From contig CANNDC010000002.1 in the NCBI GenBank assembly GCA_947503265.1, positions 1 through 64,000 of the forward strand: a stretch of DNA of 64,000 nucleotides, written 5' to 3'. The translations under genes and the position numbers were made by a program. How positions within the stretch are numbered: position 1 is the first letter of the stretch; the number at the start of each line of letters is the position of its first letter. The notes under the pieces were generated by a model. That model was not told where the DNA came from. It saw nothing but the letters and a program-made list of their open reading frames with translations, and did not search any database. This stretch comes from an uncultured Alteromonadaceae bacterium. GTDB taxonomy: Bacteria > Pseudomonadota > Gammaproteobacteria > Enterobacterales > Alteromonadaceae. Below, piece after piece: positions 17,115 through 26,600 of the stretch.

Positions 17115-17630
17115 TTAGTTGTTTTTGAGCCAGACCGCTTCGGCGACTATGTCTTGGGCATTCTCAATATGGTCTAGCCACGTTTTTCCAATGAGGTGAT
17201 CGAATTCGTGTTGAAATATACGCGCTACAAACCCTTCAAAGCGCTGGGTTTGAATATTGCTATTGATATCCACGTACTCTACTTCAACCCACTCAAATCG
17301 CTCAATTCTGCCGCGTAGAGCGGGTACAGATAAACATCCTTCCCAATCTTTGTGGGTTTCTTGGCTATGGGACAGAATTTGAGGATTGATCATCACCAAT
17401 GGATCCATTTCTGGCGCATTGGGGTATCTTGAGTTAGGTCGAGAGGCAATGATCATAATAGCCCGAGGGTCAAACACTTGTGGCGCGGCTATCCCTATGC
17501 CTTTGGCTTCTAACATTGTGGCTTTTAATTGTTCTACAAAATGCTGACACTCCCGACCTTGTATTTCGTGCAATTTTACAGGTAGGGCAGGTGTTCTGAG
17601 AATGGTTTCTCCGACTAGCGCGATCTTCAT
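17115..17630 (-). CDS. def: Peptide deformylase
   Basis: 171-residue metallo-hydrolase removing the N-formyl group from nascent proteins. All three signatures are present: GIGIAAPQ (motif I), WEGCLSVP (motif II, metal Cys) and FQHEFDHL (motif III, HExxH-like HEFDH with two metal His and catalytic Glu). It is not beside fmt, where the main def usually lies in gammaproteobacteria, so it is probably a second deformylase. Its start overlaps the stop of the YehS-like gene by 4 bp (ATGA), indicating translational coupling. Whether it is the essential copy cannot be told here. Confidence 0.95.
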   Translation of the reverse strand: MKIALVGETILRTPALPVKLHEIQGRECQHFVEQLKATMLEAKGIGIAAPQVFDPRAIMIIASRPNSRYPNAPEMDPLVMINPQILSHSQETHKDWEGCLSVPALRGRIERFEWVEVEYVDINSNIQTQRFEGFVARIFQHEFDHLIGKTWLDHIENAQDIVAEAVWLKNN

Positions 17631-18220
17631 CTTGGTTTAACTTTACCCCAAACAGATTCTGTTGGCGGTGTTGTATCTTGGGATTTCGCCACTTTTGCTT
17701 GTGGCTTATGAGGCGTACGTTGTTTAGCCTCTTGTGTTGAGGAGGACTTGCTATCAGGACGATACTTTTTCACCATCCCCTGTAGCAGGTTTCGAACCAC
17801 TTGATCGCCTGCTTCTTTGTAATTCCTGTGATCAGGCTTCCTAAATAGTGCAGATAGTTCGCCTTTACTGATTCTGAAATTTGCGTATTTCAATGTACTG
17901 ATCATATCCTCGTCGCGATAACTCATGGCGATTCGAATCTTACGTAAAATATCGTTATTAGAAAGCCGTTGGCTGCCAGTTAGAACCTTGGGTTCTGCGC
18001 CTTCCTGTTTGCCGCGCTTTTTAACGATTAAACCGTCTAAAAAAAGCGAAAGAATTTTATCTCTACAGGGTAAAAAGCCATCTTCACCCTCTTTTTTCAT
18101 GATGGATCTCAGGTAATCCTTGTCCATGTCGTAATCGACAAGTTTAAAGATAGCTAACGCACTATCGTCATTTATTTGAAGCGCATAGCGTAGTCGTCGA
18201 AGAACGTCATTGTGAATCAT
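17627..18220 (-). CDS. yehS: DUF1456 family protein, YehS-like
   Basis: 197 residues made of two copies of the DUF1456 unit (about 2-66 and 88-150). Both begin with ND(V/I)LR(R/K)(L/I)R and end in an L-x-G-(L/M) helix. A low-complexity basic tail follows (KPQAKVAKSQDTTPP). The E. coli homologue YehS is functionally uncharacterised. The C-terminal tail is longer than in the ~156-residue E. coli protein. Its stop overlaps the deformylase start, so the two are coupled; a link to translation is only suggested by this. Confidence 0.85.
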   Translation of the reverse strand: MIHNDVLRRLRYALQINDDSALAIFKLVDYDMDKDYLRSIMKKEGEDGFLPCRDKILSLFLDGLIVKKRGKQEGAEPKVLTGSQRLSNNDILRKIRIAMSYRDEDMISTLKYANFRISKGELSALFRKPDHRNYKEAGDQVVRNLLQGMVKKYRPDSKSSSTQEAKQRTPHKPQAKVAKSQDTTPPTESVWGKVKPR

Positions 18221-18289
18221 ATTTAGCGGCTGACTTAGTTTAGAATTTGATTTGGCATAGTTTACCGTATGGCTGAGTATACCGCTAAC

Positions 18290-18311
18290 TTAAACAATGT
18301 ATGTTGTTTAA
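18290..18311. promoter_or_regulatory. Inverted repeat in the yehS/thioesterase divergent gap
   Basis: Perfect 8-bp arms TTAAACAA (18290-18297) and TTGTTTAA (18304-18311) flank six bases. It sits between divergent genes, 106 bp before the thioesterase and 70 bp before yehS. Probably an operator; the regulator is unknown. Confidence 0.4.
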
Positions 18312-18416
18312 CTGGCTCAATCTCTTATTCGTGAAATTAAAAATTTGTGATTCTATGACTCTTTTTGCTAACTCGGCTATAGTGTTTGAAAAAACAACTG
18401 AGAAATAAGGCTTTCA

Positions 18417-18890
18417 ATGGACAACCAAACAGAATTTCGCTTCCTAGCAGAACCAACAGACGTTAACTTCGGTGGTAAAGTTCACGGTGGCATGGTGATG
18501 AAGTGGATTGACCAAGCATCGTATGCCTGCGCTGCAAAGTGGGGAAAAAGTTACTGTGTAACCGTTTCAGCAAATGCTATTCGCTTTATTCGCCCGATTC
18601 TTGTTGGACAACTCGTTTCTGTGGATGCTCGTATTGTGCACACCGGTAAAAGTAGCATGCACATGTATGTGTTGGTTCGTGCTTCTGATCCCAAAAAAAA
18701 TGAAAACGTGGTGACTAATCGTTGCTTTATCACGTTTATGGCAATCGATGAGTCAGGGTATCCGGTGGAAGTACCTAAGTTTGTTCCGGAATCAGAAGAA
18801 GATAAAAAATTGGAATTGGTCGCCATGCATGCGAAAGATTTTGCTAAGCAGTTGGATAAAGATTTCGAGCAAGAATTGGGATGGAAGTAA
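18417..18890 (+). CDS. Acyl-CoA thioesterase, hotdog fold (YciA-like)
   Basis: 157-residue single hotdog-domain enzyme that hydrolyses acyl-CoA to free acid and CoA. The central hotdog helix region reads TDVNFGGKVHGGMVMKWIDQAS, with the Asn-Gly-Gly-His pattern and catalytic acid typical of BACH/YciA-type thioesterases. The next strand is SANAIRFIRPILVGQLVSVDARI. The C-terminal extension is lysine-rich and charged, as in other HotDog ACOT proteins. The start is ATG; no operon partner on the same strand. It probably keeps CoA pools balanced. Confidence 0.88.
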   Translation: MDNQTEFRFLAEPTDVNFGGKVHGGMVMKWIDQASYACAAKWGKSYCVTVSANAIRFIRPILVGQLVSVDARIVHTGKSSMHMYVLVRASDPKKNENVVTNRCFITFMAIDESGYPVEVPKFVPESEEDKKLELVAMHAKDFAKQLDKDFEQELGWK

Positions 18891-18919
18891 ATCCATCCAC
18901 GATTCTTAAAAACCAGACT

Positions 18920-20092
18920 TTAAAATACGTATTTTGCGGAAAATTGTAATCTGTCCATAGTCCCGTCAACACCATTTTCTAATTCACGCTCCGCGCGGGC
19001 GTATTCTGCACCTAGGGTTAATTCTTTGCTTGGAGAATAAAGGATATTCACCCTATAGCTAGAGGTTTGTTTGATGGCAGACGTACCTGTAAGTGCTACC
19101 TCATTGTCAGCACTGAACACAGAGTAAGTGATATTGCTTCGCCACTGCTCATTCCATAGATGACGATAGGCGATAGCTAGGCCATTTGAATCTATCACTT
19201 CCAACTCATTATTTTCGTTCAACACAGCGCCATTTACTGCGTTTAGTGCAAGATATCGCCCCAAACCACTACCGAAATTTGCCATGAAACGAATATCATC
19301 CTTGCCTAGCATTATCTTCCCTGTAAGGCTGACTCCATAAGCTGTCGCTGTGGTATCTATGTCGTTGCTACCTTGATTATTGATATAAGCCAGTTGTCTG
19401 AAAAGTCCAGCAGTAGAAATGTAGCCCCAATCTTGTTTGAACGTGTATCTAACCGCTAAGTCTGGAACAGTATTGTCATCAGTAACAATGCGGCCGCCAC
19501 CCATGTAGGGAGTTACTGTGGTTTCTGGATTTTCCAACGCAATCTCAAAGTTATTGTTGGTGTATCTCACCATGGCTTGACGAGCGAAAATAGTACCGTC
19601 TGTGGTGCCGATGAAATCTAGCGTTTCTGGCAAAGATTTTACGTCTTGGAAAGTCGACCAGGTTTCACCAATTAGCCAATTTTTATATTTAATAAACGCG
19701 TGTCGAACTCTGGGTTCATATGAGTTACTAATTCGTTCATTACCGTCAGGAGTGGTATGGAAATCAAATTCCAACACACCAGTTATCTTCTCGCCGTTTC
19801 CGAGTTTGGTGTCTGTGGTAAAGCGAAAACGCGTTTGCTTGATATGTGCATCAAACTGACTGTTTTCCTTCTGACCTCCTACTGGTGTTAGGCTCGGAAT
19901 GTAAAAGTCACGACCTATATTGCCTGATGCAAGAGTGCCATCGCTATATTGGCTTACCATCGCATCTGCTTTGATGTATCCGCTGAATTTCACTTGTGTT
20001 TTATCTAGAATATTTGCCTGAGATAGAGGTGTGTAAATAGCGCCTGATAGAGTGGCACCTAAAATCAGTACTAATGAATTGAGTTTATTCAT
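18920..20092 (-). CDS. DcaP-like outer-membrane porin
   Basis: 390-residue precursor with a signal peptide (cut near LSQANIL). It forms a 16-strand porin-like barrel of the DcaP trimeric family, which passes anionic organic acids. Family traits are VKFSGYIKADAMVSQYSDG at the N-terminus, SQFDAHIKQTRFRFTT, GEKITGVLEFDF, PRVRHAFIKYKNWLIGETWSTF and a C-terminal aromatic strand ending LQFSAKYVF. Divergent from acs across a 204-bp gap that holds candidate CrbR sites, so it may be coregulated as the entry route for acetate or other carboxylates. That link is inference. Confidence 0.87.
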   Translation of the reverse strand: MNKLNSLVLILGATLSGAIYTPLSQANILDKTQVKFSGYIKADAMVSQYSDGTLASGNIGRDFYIPSLTPVGGQKENSQFDAHIKQTRFRFTTDTKLGNGEKITGVLEFDFHTTPDGNERISNSYEPRVRHAFIKYKNWLIGETWSTFQDVKSLPETLDFIGTTDGTIFARQAMVRYTNNNFEIALENPETTVTPYMGGGRIVTDDNTVPDLAVRYTFKQDWGYISTAGLFRQLAYINNQGSNDIDTTATAYGVSLTGKIMLGKDDIRFMANFGSGLGRYLALNAVNGAVLNENNELEVIDSNGLAIAYRHLWNEQWRSNITYSVFSADNEVALTGTSAIKQTSSYRVNILYSPSKELTLGAEYARAERELENGVDGTMDRLQFSAKYVF

Positions 20093-20161
20093 CTTATGTT
20101 CCCCGAGCTGTTTCGTTATTAAAACTGTGAAGGAGAATCACAAAAATGGATATAAGCGGAT

Positions 20162-20241
20162 GGTCTATAAGACCGAAGTCGTATAGTCTTACAGGCATAC
20201 GACCAAAGTCTCATTCAGTTATTGCGCAGACAAGCTAGAGT
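20162..20241 (+). promoter_or_regulatory. acs promoter region with two candidate CrbR dyads
   Basis: Two GAC-N4-GTC dyads lie at 20171-20180 and 20201-20210, centres 30 bp apart, facing opposite ways within a longer motif that includes CGTAT. A third palindrome GGTCT-ATA-AGACC overlaps the first (20162-20174). TAGAGT at 20236-20241 is a plausible -10 hexamer; the nearer dyad is centred 30.5 bp upstream of it, about -42. The DUF4212-actP promoter has the same dyad (16 of 18 bases identical) and the same TAGAGT spacing. The assignment to CrbR is inferred. Confidence 0.55.
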
Positions 20242-20296
20242 ATTGATAACTCAAAAATCGAACGCATGACAACTAAACGTGTAATGGACCATTATT

Positions 20297-22237
20297 ATGA
20301 CTGATTCAATTTATCCTGTGCCGCAACAAGCCAAAGAAAACTCCTATTTAACGCCAGAAAAATACGATGAAATGTATGCGGAATCAGTAAGTTCGCCCGA
20401 TACGTTTTGGAAAGCTCAATCAGAGATTCTAGATTGGTTCAAAGCACCCACAAAAATAAAGAATACAAACTTCGCCAAAGATGCGCTCAGCATTAAGTGG
20501 TTCGAAGACGGCGAACTCAATGTCAGTTATAACTGCATCGACCGCCACTTAAAAACTCAAGCCGATCAAACAGCCATTGTGTGGGAAGGTGACTCACCAG
20601 ACACGGATGCAAATATTAGTTATCAAATGTTGCATGACCAAGTGTGCAAATTGGCAAATGGCATGAAGAGTCTGGGTGTAGGAAAAGGCGATCGAGTCGC
20701 TATTTACATGCCCATGGTGCCAGAAGCTGCCTATGCAATGTTAGCTTGTGCAAGAATTGGTGCAGTTCACTCTATTGTGTTTGGTGGGTTTTCTCCTAAC
20801 GCCATCGCAGATCGCATAAATGATTGTGATGCCAAAATTATTATCACTGCTGATGAAGGTAGACGCGGAGGCAGCACGGTTCCGTTAAAGGACAATGTTG
20901 ACGAAGCACTAAAAGGCAATCGCTGCCCATCAATTGAACATTCAATTGTATTTAAAAATACCGGTGGTGAGGTTGAATTTGGAGGCTGTGATGTGTGGTG
21001 GCATGAACTGACTGCTAATTGTGATAGCAATTGCGAGCCCACAGTTATGAATGCAGAAGACCCCTTGTTTATCCTGTATACATCGGGTTCAACCGGCACA
21101 CCTAAGGGGGTAGTTCATACAACAGGCGGTTACTTGGTTTATACCGCCATGTCGCATAAATACGTGTTCGACTATCGCCCTGGTGAAATATATTGGTGTG
21201 CTGCCGATGTGGGTTGGATCACAGGGCATAGCTATATGGTTTACGGGCCATTGGCAAACGGCGCGACAACTGTTTTGTTTGAAGGTGTACCAACTTATCC
21301 CGATGTCAGACGTATTTGTCAGGTTGTAGATAAGCATAATATTAATATTTTATACACTGCGCCAACGGCAATACGGGCGTTAATGGCACATGGTGATTTT
21401 GCTGCTGAAGGCTCGAGTTGCGACTCTTTAAGGCTGCTTGGTTCGGTTGGCGAACCCATCAACCCTGAAGCATGGCAATGGTACTATGAAACAATCGGTA
21501 AGAGTCGCTGCCCAATAGTCGATACCTGGTGGCAAACTGAAACGGGAGGCGTGATGATTTCACCACTTCCTGGTATTACCGATCTGAAACCGGGCTCCGC
21601 GACTAAACCATTCTTTGGCATTCAACCGGCCCTGGTTGATGGTGACGGCAATGAACTAGCTGGTGCAACCGATGGCAATCTAATTATTAAAGACAGTTGG
21701 CCAGCTCAGGCGAGAACCGTCTACGGTGATCATGAACGTTTTATTCAGACTTATTTCAGTACTTACGACAATACCTATTTTACAGGTGACGGTGCAAGAC
21801 GTGATGAGGATGGTTACTTTTGGATCACGGGAAGAGTAGATGACGTATTAAATGTATCTGGACATAGGCTAGGTACTGCTGAAATAGAGAGTGCATTGGT
21901 TTCTCACGAAGCCGTTGCAGAAGCCGCTGTAGTTGGCTACCCACATGATATTAAAGGTCAAGGCATCTATGTGTACGTCAGCCCTATCGAAGGGACTGAG
22001 CTGACAGACGAGCTTACAGCACAAGTGCGAAAATGGGTAAGACAAGAATTGAGCCCTATTGCTTCTCCTGACTTGATACACTGGACCTCCGGATTGCCCA
22101 AAACTCGTTCAGGAAAGATCATGCGGCGTATTCTACGTAAAATCGCCGCAAACGAACATCATCAGCTTGGTGATACCTCAACACTTGCTGATCCAAGTGT
22201 TGTGGAAAGTCTGATTGAAGATCGATTAAACAAATAA
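20297..22237 (+). CDS. acs: Acetyl-CoA synthetase
   Basis: 646-residue AMP-forming ligase making acetyl-CoA from acetate, ATP and CoA; the usual length is ~650. The N-terminal motif [21 protein letters not shown] is characteristic. The adenylation motif is [19 protein letters not shown], followed by [47 protein letters not shown], and the C-terminal [18 protein letters not shown] with the lysine subject to acetylation control in known homologues. The response regulator crbR begins 14 bp downstream, suggesting cotranscription. Two dyads upstream suggest CrbR activation. Confidence 0.97.
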   Translation: MTDSIYPVPQQAKENSYLTPEKYDEMYAESVSSPDTFWKAQSEILDWFKAPTKIKNTNFAKDALSIKWFEDGELNVSYNCIDRHLKTQADQTAIVWEGDSPDTDANISYQMLHDQVCKLANGMKSLGVGKGDRVAIYMPMVPEAAYAMLACARIGAVHSIVFGGFSPNAIADRINDCDAKIIITADEGRRGGSTVPLKDNVDEALKGNRCPSIEHSIVFKNTGGEVEFGGCDVWWHELTANCDSNCEPTVMNAEDPLFILYTSGSTGTPKGVVHTTGGYLVYTAMSHKYVFDYRPGEIYWCAADVGWITGHSYMVYGPLANGATTVLFEGVPTYPDVRRICQVVDKHNINILYTAPTAIRALMAHGDFAAEGSSCDSLRLLGSVGEPINPEAWQWYYETIGKSRCPIVDTWWQTETGGVMISPLPGITDLKPGSATKPFFGIQPALVDGDGNELAGATDGNLIIKDSWPAQARTVYGDHERFIQTYFSTYDNTYFTGDGARRDEDGYFWITGRVDDVLNVSGHRLGTAEIESALVSHEAVAEAAVVGYPHDIKGQGIYVYVSPIEGTELTDELTAQVRKWVRQELSPIASPDLIHWTSGLPKTRSGKIMRRILRKIAANEHHQLGDTSTLADPSVVESLIEDRLNK

Positions 22238-22251
22238 AGTGGTGTTGAACC

Positions 22252-22899
22252 ATGATCACTCTACTAATTGCAGATGACCACCCCCTTTATCGTGATGCGC
22301 TGAAAGGCGCATTGCAAACTAGGTTTAAAGAACTCTCTCTGCTAGAAGCGGGATGCCTTTCTGATACGCTGGAATTGGTAGAGGCAAATGATGTTGATTT
22401 ACTGTTGTTGGATTTACATATGCCGGGAAGTTGTGACTTGTTCGGCCTAATCCATGTTCGCAAGTTATATCCTGAATTACCTGTTGCAGTGGTATCTGGT
22501 TTGGAAGACAAAGACATAGTGTCCAAAGTGATCAACACCGGAGCTATGGGATTTATTCCAAAGACAACAAGTTCAAGTGACATAGCGTCCGCGGTCCAGA
22601 GTATTTTGGATGGCGATACATGGGTTCCTAATGCCTTGATTGAAGAAATTGCCGAAGCAGATGAAGCATTCGCTGCCCTTGCAGAAAAAGTATCAAGTCT
22701 TACACCTGCCCAATACAAAGTGTTGTGTCTGATGCGTGACGGACTACTGAATAAACAAATCGGGTTTGAATTGGGGATCGCAGAAGCAACAGTAAAGGCG
22801 CATGTTACGGCGCTATTTAGAAAACTTGAGATCAACAATCGAACACAAGCGGTATTAATTGCATCGCAGTTAGAACTTGAACCTGCTAAGGTAAACTAA
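22252..22899 (+). CDS. crbR: LuxR-type response regulator, CrbR/ErdR-like
   Basis: 215 residues. An N-terminal receiver domain carries the phospho-acceptor Asp in LLLLDLHMPGSCD (about residue 46), with DD near the start and Lys in FIPKTTSS. A C-terminal LuxR/NarL helix-turn-helix follows (LTPAQYKVLCLMRDGLLNKQIGFELGIAEATVKAHV, about 150-190). CrbR partners the transporter-fused kinase CrbS and activates acs in Vibrio and Pseudomonas. Here it directly follows acs and is 0.8 kb from crbS, which supports the name. It probably regulates both acs and DUF4212-actP. Confidence 0.9.
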   Translation: MITLLIADDHPLYRDALKGALQTRFKELSLLEAGCLSDTLELVEANDVDLLLLDLHMPGSCDLFGLIHVRKLYPELPVAVVSGLEDKDIVSKVINTGAMGFIPKTTSSSDIASAVQSILDGDTWVPNALIEEIAEADEAFAALAEKVSSLTPAQYKVLCLMRDGLLNKQIGFELGIAEATVKAHVTALFRKLEINNRTQAVLIASQLELEPAKVN

Positions 22900-22932
22900 A
22901 TAATTTGTGACCTTAGATAACTATTTAGCTAA

Positions 22933-23637
22933 ATGAGTACTACTCCAAAACGCGTCATCACAATTGATATTATGCGCGCTCTTGCCATAGTGTTAATGGT
23001 GATTTTTCACTTTCTATATGATCTCAAATATTTCGGTTATGTAGATTGGGATACGCCAGATGGCGAAGGTTGGCGAGAATACAGGTATGTTATTTTAACC
23101 CTGTTTTTTCTATGTGTTGGCTTTGGTATTGGTGTTGTCCATCAGCAAAAAATCATACTTACTGCGTTTCTTAAGCGCCTTGGCTTAGTTCTAGGTGCGG
23201 CGGGTTTAGTTACGGTTTCTTCTTTAATAATGGTGCCTGAGAATTGGATCTTTTTCGGTGTTTTACACTTTATTGCTGTTGCCAGTTTATTAGCATTGCC
23301 TTTCGCTCGATACCCTTTAGTCGCGCTGTTGTTCGGGATTTTAGCGATTGTGGTTTTCAATTTGAACTGGGTATCAAGCACTTGGCCATTTTCTCCTATT
23401 CGACACTTATTGCCCTCCTATACCAATGACTATGTGGGAATATTTCCGTGGATCGGAATGGTACTGATTGGTGTTTGGTTGGCTCAGGTTAAATGGATGC
23501 GATCTGATCCTTTAGGGTGGGTAGGGCACAACAAGAGCATATCGTTTATGAGCAAGCACAGTTTGCTTATTTACTTGGTTCATCAACCTATATTTTTTGC
23601 GCTTTTCGGATTGTATGGTTTGGTGTTTGCAACTTAA
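22933..23637 (+). CDS. DUF1624 membrane protein, HGSNAT-like
   Basis: 234-residue integral membrane protein with about seven hydrophobic helices. The N-terminus VITIDIMRALAIVLMVIFHFLYDLKYFGY matches the DUF1624 (heparan-alpha-glucosaminide N-acetyltransferase catalytic domain-like) family. The His in VIFHF is the presumed acetyl-carrying residue. Relatives are thought to move acetyl groups across the membrane, which is suggestive beside acetate genes, but no function is established. It lies 33 bp after crbR on the same strand and is convergent with crbS. Confidence 0.8.
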   Translation: MSTTPKRVITIDIMRALAIVLMVIFHFLYDLKYFGYVDWDTPDGEGWREYRYVILTLFFLCVGFGIGVVHQQKIILTAFLKRLGLVLGAAGLVTVSSLIMVPENWIFFGVLHFIAVASLLALPFARYPLVALLFGILAIVVFNLNWVSSTWPFSPIRHLLPSYTNDYVGIFPWIGMVLIGVWLAQVKWMRSDPLGWVGHNKSISFMSKHSLLIYLVHQPIFFALFGLYGLVFAT

Positions 23638-23664
23638 TCGCGAAGCTATCGCCGATTGCAGCTT

Positions 23665-26600
23665 CTATGTATGAGTAACAAAACTATTGAGAAGTGCTCG
23701 CAATTTGGCAGGTTTAACTGGTTTACTCAAATAGCCAATATTTGCCTGTTTGCAGGTTTCAATGAGTTCCTCGTCTTTGTTGGCCGTCACCAATACCGTT
23801 GGCGTGTTTGAGCCCAATATAGCGTGAAGTTCTGCGATGACGGCAAACCCTGTGATTCCATTTCCTAAGTTATAGTCAACCAACAATACGTTGGGTTGCA
23901 TTTCTTTGGCCCACTGAATAGCCTCAGCAAGGTTCTTAGCCCCAACACATTCTATCTGCCATTTTTTCAGAAGCGTTTGCATAGCATCTAAATTTTGCTC
24001 GATATCATCGATACACAAGATGCGTAAATTCGACAATTGAGACGCTCTTGGCGTATTTTCAATACTTTTTCTAACAATGGGGTCTGACGCATCCAATGTA
24101 AGGCTAAAACAGCTGCCTTTCGCAAGTTTTGACTGGAGAGTTATCGGAGAGTTAAGTTTTTCGCTAAGGCGATAAACCACACCCAAACCCAAGCCTAACC
24201 CATGTTCATCACTACCATCGACGCGATAAAAATCCGAAAATATCTTTTTCTGTTCTGCAACAGAAATGCCGACGCCTGCGTCCCACACTTGGATTAACAC
24301 GCGACCAGCGCGTTTTCTCACAGCGAATAAAATTCCTCCGCTTTGAGTATATTTAACCGCGTTAGACAACAAGTTTTGCACAATTCGGTACAATGATGTG
24401 CGGTCTGATATCACCCATAGATCAGCTAGCCTTGCATTGAATTTCAAGCCTTTATGTTTGGCTTTCATGGAAAATTCAGCAATCAATGGCTTTAATAACG
24501 TTCTTAACTGAATTGGCTCCAAAACCATTTTCATTTCACCCTGATCAAGCCGGGCTATATCCAATAGTGTAGCAATAAGGGTTTCGCTCGATGTCACACT
24601 GTCGTTGAGTTTGTCTAAAATTGTCCGCACATCGCCATCAACTGTGTGTTCTTCGAGAGCGGATAAATATAACTTGGCAGCGCTCAATGGTTGAAGAACG
24701 TCGTGGCTAGCAAGCGCTAAGAAGCGGGTTTTACTGGCATTTGCTTCTTCAGCTACTTTTTTGGCGTTGACAAGTTCCTTTTCCAATTGCGAACGTCGCT
24801 CTATTTCTGTTCTGAGCTCAGCGTTAATGGCTTGAACTTCCTCACCTCTTTTCTCGATACGTTTTTCTAAATCGATATTCGATTCTTTTAAGGCTTTCTG
24901 GATTTCAATATGCTCAGTAATATCATTGAAACTGGTAACAAACCCGCCACCGGGGAGAGGGTTGCCTACCATTTCTATCATTCTTCCATCACTGCGTTGA
25001 CGAACAAAACGATGGTTATGACCTGCTTTCATGTGGTCAAGGCGCTTGTTGACTAGAGTATCTATATCGCCAACACCACATTCACCTCGCGTGGCATTGT
25101 ATCGGACTAATTTTTCGATAGGTGTTCCAACCGAAATAAACTCTTCAGGATAGTCAAATAGCTCTAAATAACGTTTGTTCCAGGCAACCAAGTTGAGATC
25201 TTTATCAATAACACTAATACCTTGCTCTAAACTTTCGATAGAAGTGAATAAAGCAGATGTATTGAATTGAATAGCTTGGGTCGTATCATCAAAAAAGGTG
25301 ACCACTTCTTCAAAGTTGAGTTTTTTCCCCGAAAGCGCGCTGTCGATTAGCGCTTTGGCACTAGAGCTACCCAACACTCCCCCTAACGCTTTTTCGCAAA
25401 ACATTAAAAAGTCCGGCACTGGTGTCGCGCCTCGATTCAATTTTCTGTCCTGCTTTCGTTCAAAATCATTAAGCAAGCTTTCGCATCGAGAAGGCCCTAA
25501 AAATGTTGCCATCAAGGTTGCCATATCTCCAATGGTTGCCAAGGTTCTTTGGCGTTTAGAGTCATCAATTTGGCTTTCTCTTGGAGATACAAACGCTTGT
25601 GCTTGAAGTCTATCGATTAGACGGTCTTGCGTAAAAAGTGACACCAGAATGTATACGAAAGTATTTGCGGTCAGGCTGACCATAGCACCAATACTAATGG
25701 TATCAGATTGAATTTGTTGATTTGTTTGTTGGTTGATTACGGGCAACATTAACCAAAGTACCCAAGTGATTATAGCAACCACCAAGCCTGCATAGACACC
25801 ATGTCCATGGCCTTTTTTCCAATATAAACCACCGACAATTGCAGGCAACAATTGGATGACCAATGAAAAAGCAATTAAGCCAATAAATGCCAGTGAATGG
25901 CTATCAGCCATTTGTTGATGATATATGTATGCAAGTGCTAACAAACCTGCAATAACTGACCTCCTGATAAATAAAATCTTTTTTGCATAGTTTGGCGGAG
26001 ACTGCTGATTGGCTGTTTGTTGGCTTTTTTGTGCCGTCAGTGTCAATATTTTTGGCAGTATGACATCGTTGGTCACCATGGTACTTAGGGTCAGGGTAGC
26101 GATTACAATCATTGCCATTGCGGCGGACAAACCACCCAAGAATACTAAAATCTTGATGATGGAAGAATCAAATAAAATGGCTAACCCTAAGACATAGGTA
26201 TCTGGGTTTTGCGAACCGAGTAAGGTTTGACCTGCAGCTGTAATTGCAGGAATAACCGCAGCTATTAACACAAGGTATAGTGGAAACAACCACCGTGCTG
26301 TTTTCAGATGATTAAGGTTTAAGTTATCTATGACAGCAACATGGAATTGACGTGGCAAACAAATAATTGCGGCTGCACCCATGACAGTTTGAGCAATGAA
26401 ACTGGTTCCTTTGAAGGTTTCTATCTGATTGAATTTTTCAATAGCGGTTACAAATTGAGCTGCATCCTTGCCCATTGCCCAAAAGTAAGCGACAAACGCA
26501 ACAGCCAATAAGGCTATTAACTTGACAGTAGATTCAAACGCAATGGCTAAAATCAGCCCACGTCTATATTCAGTGACATCGGTACGTTTAGTGCCAAAAT

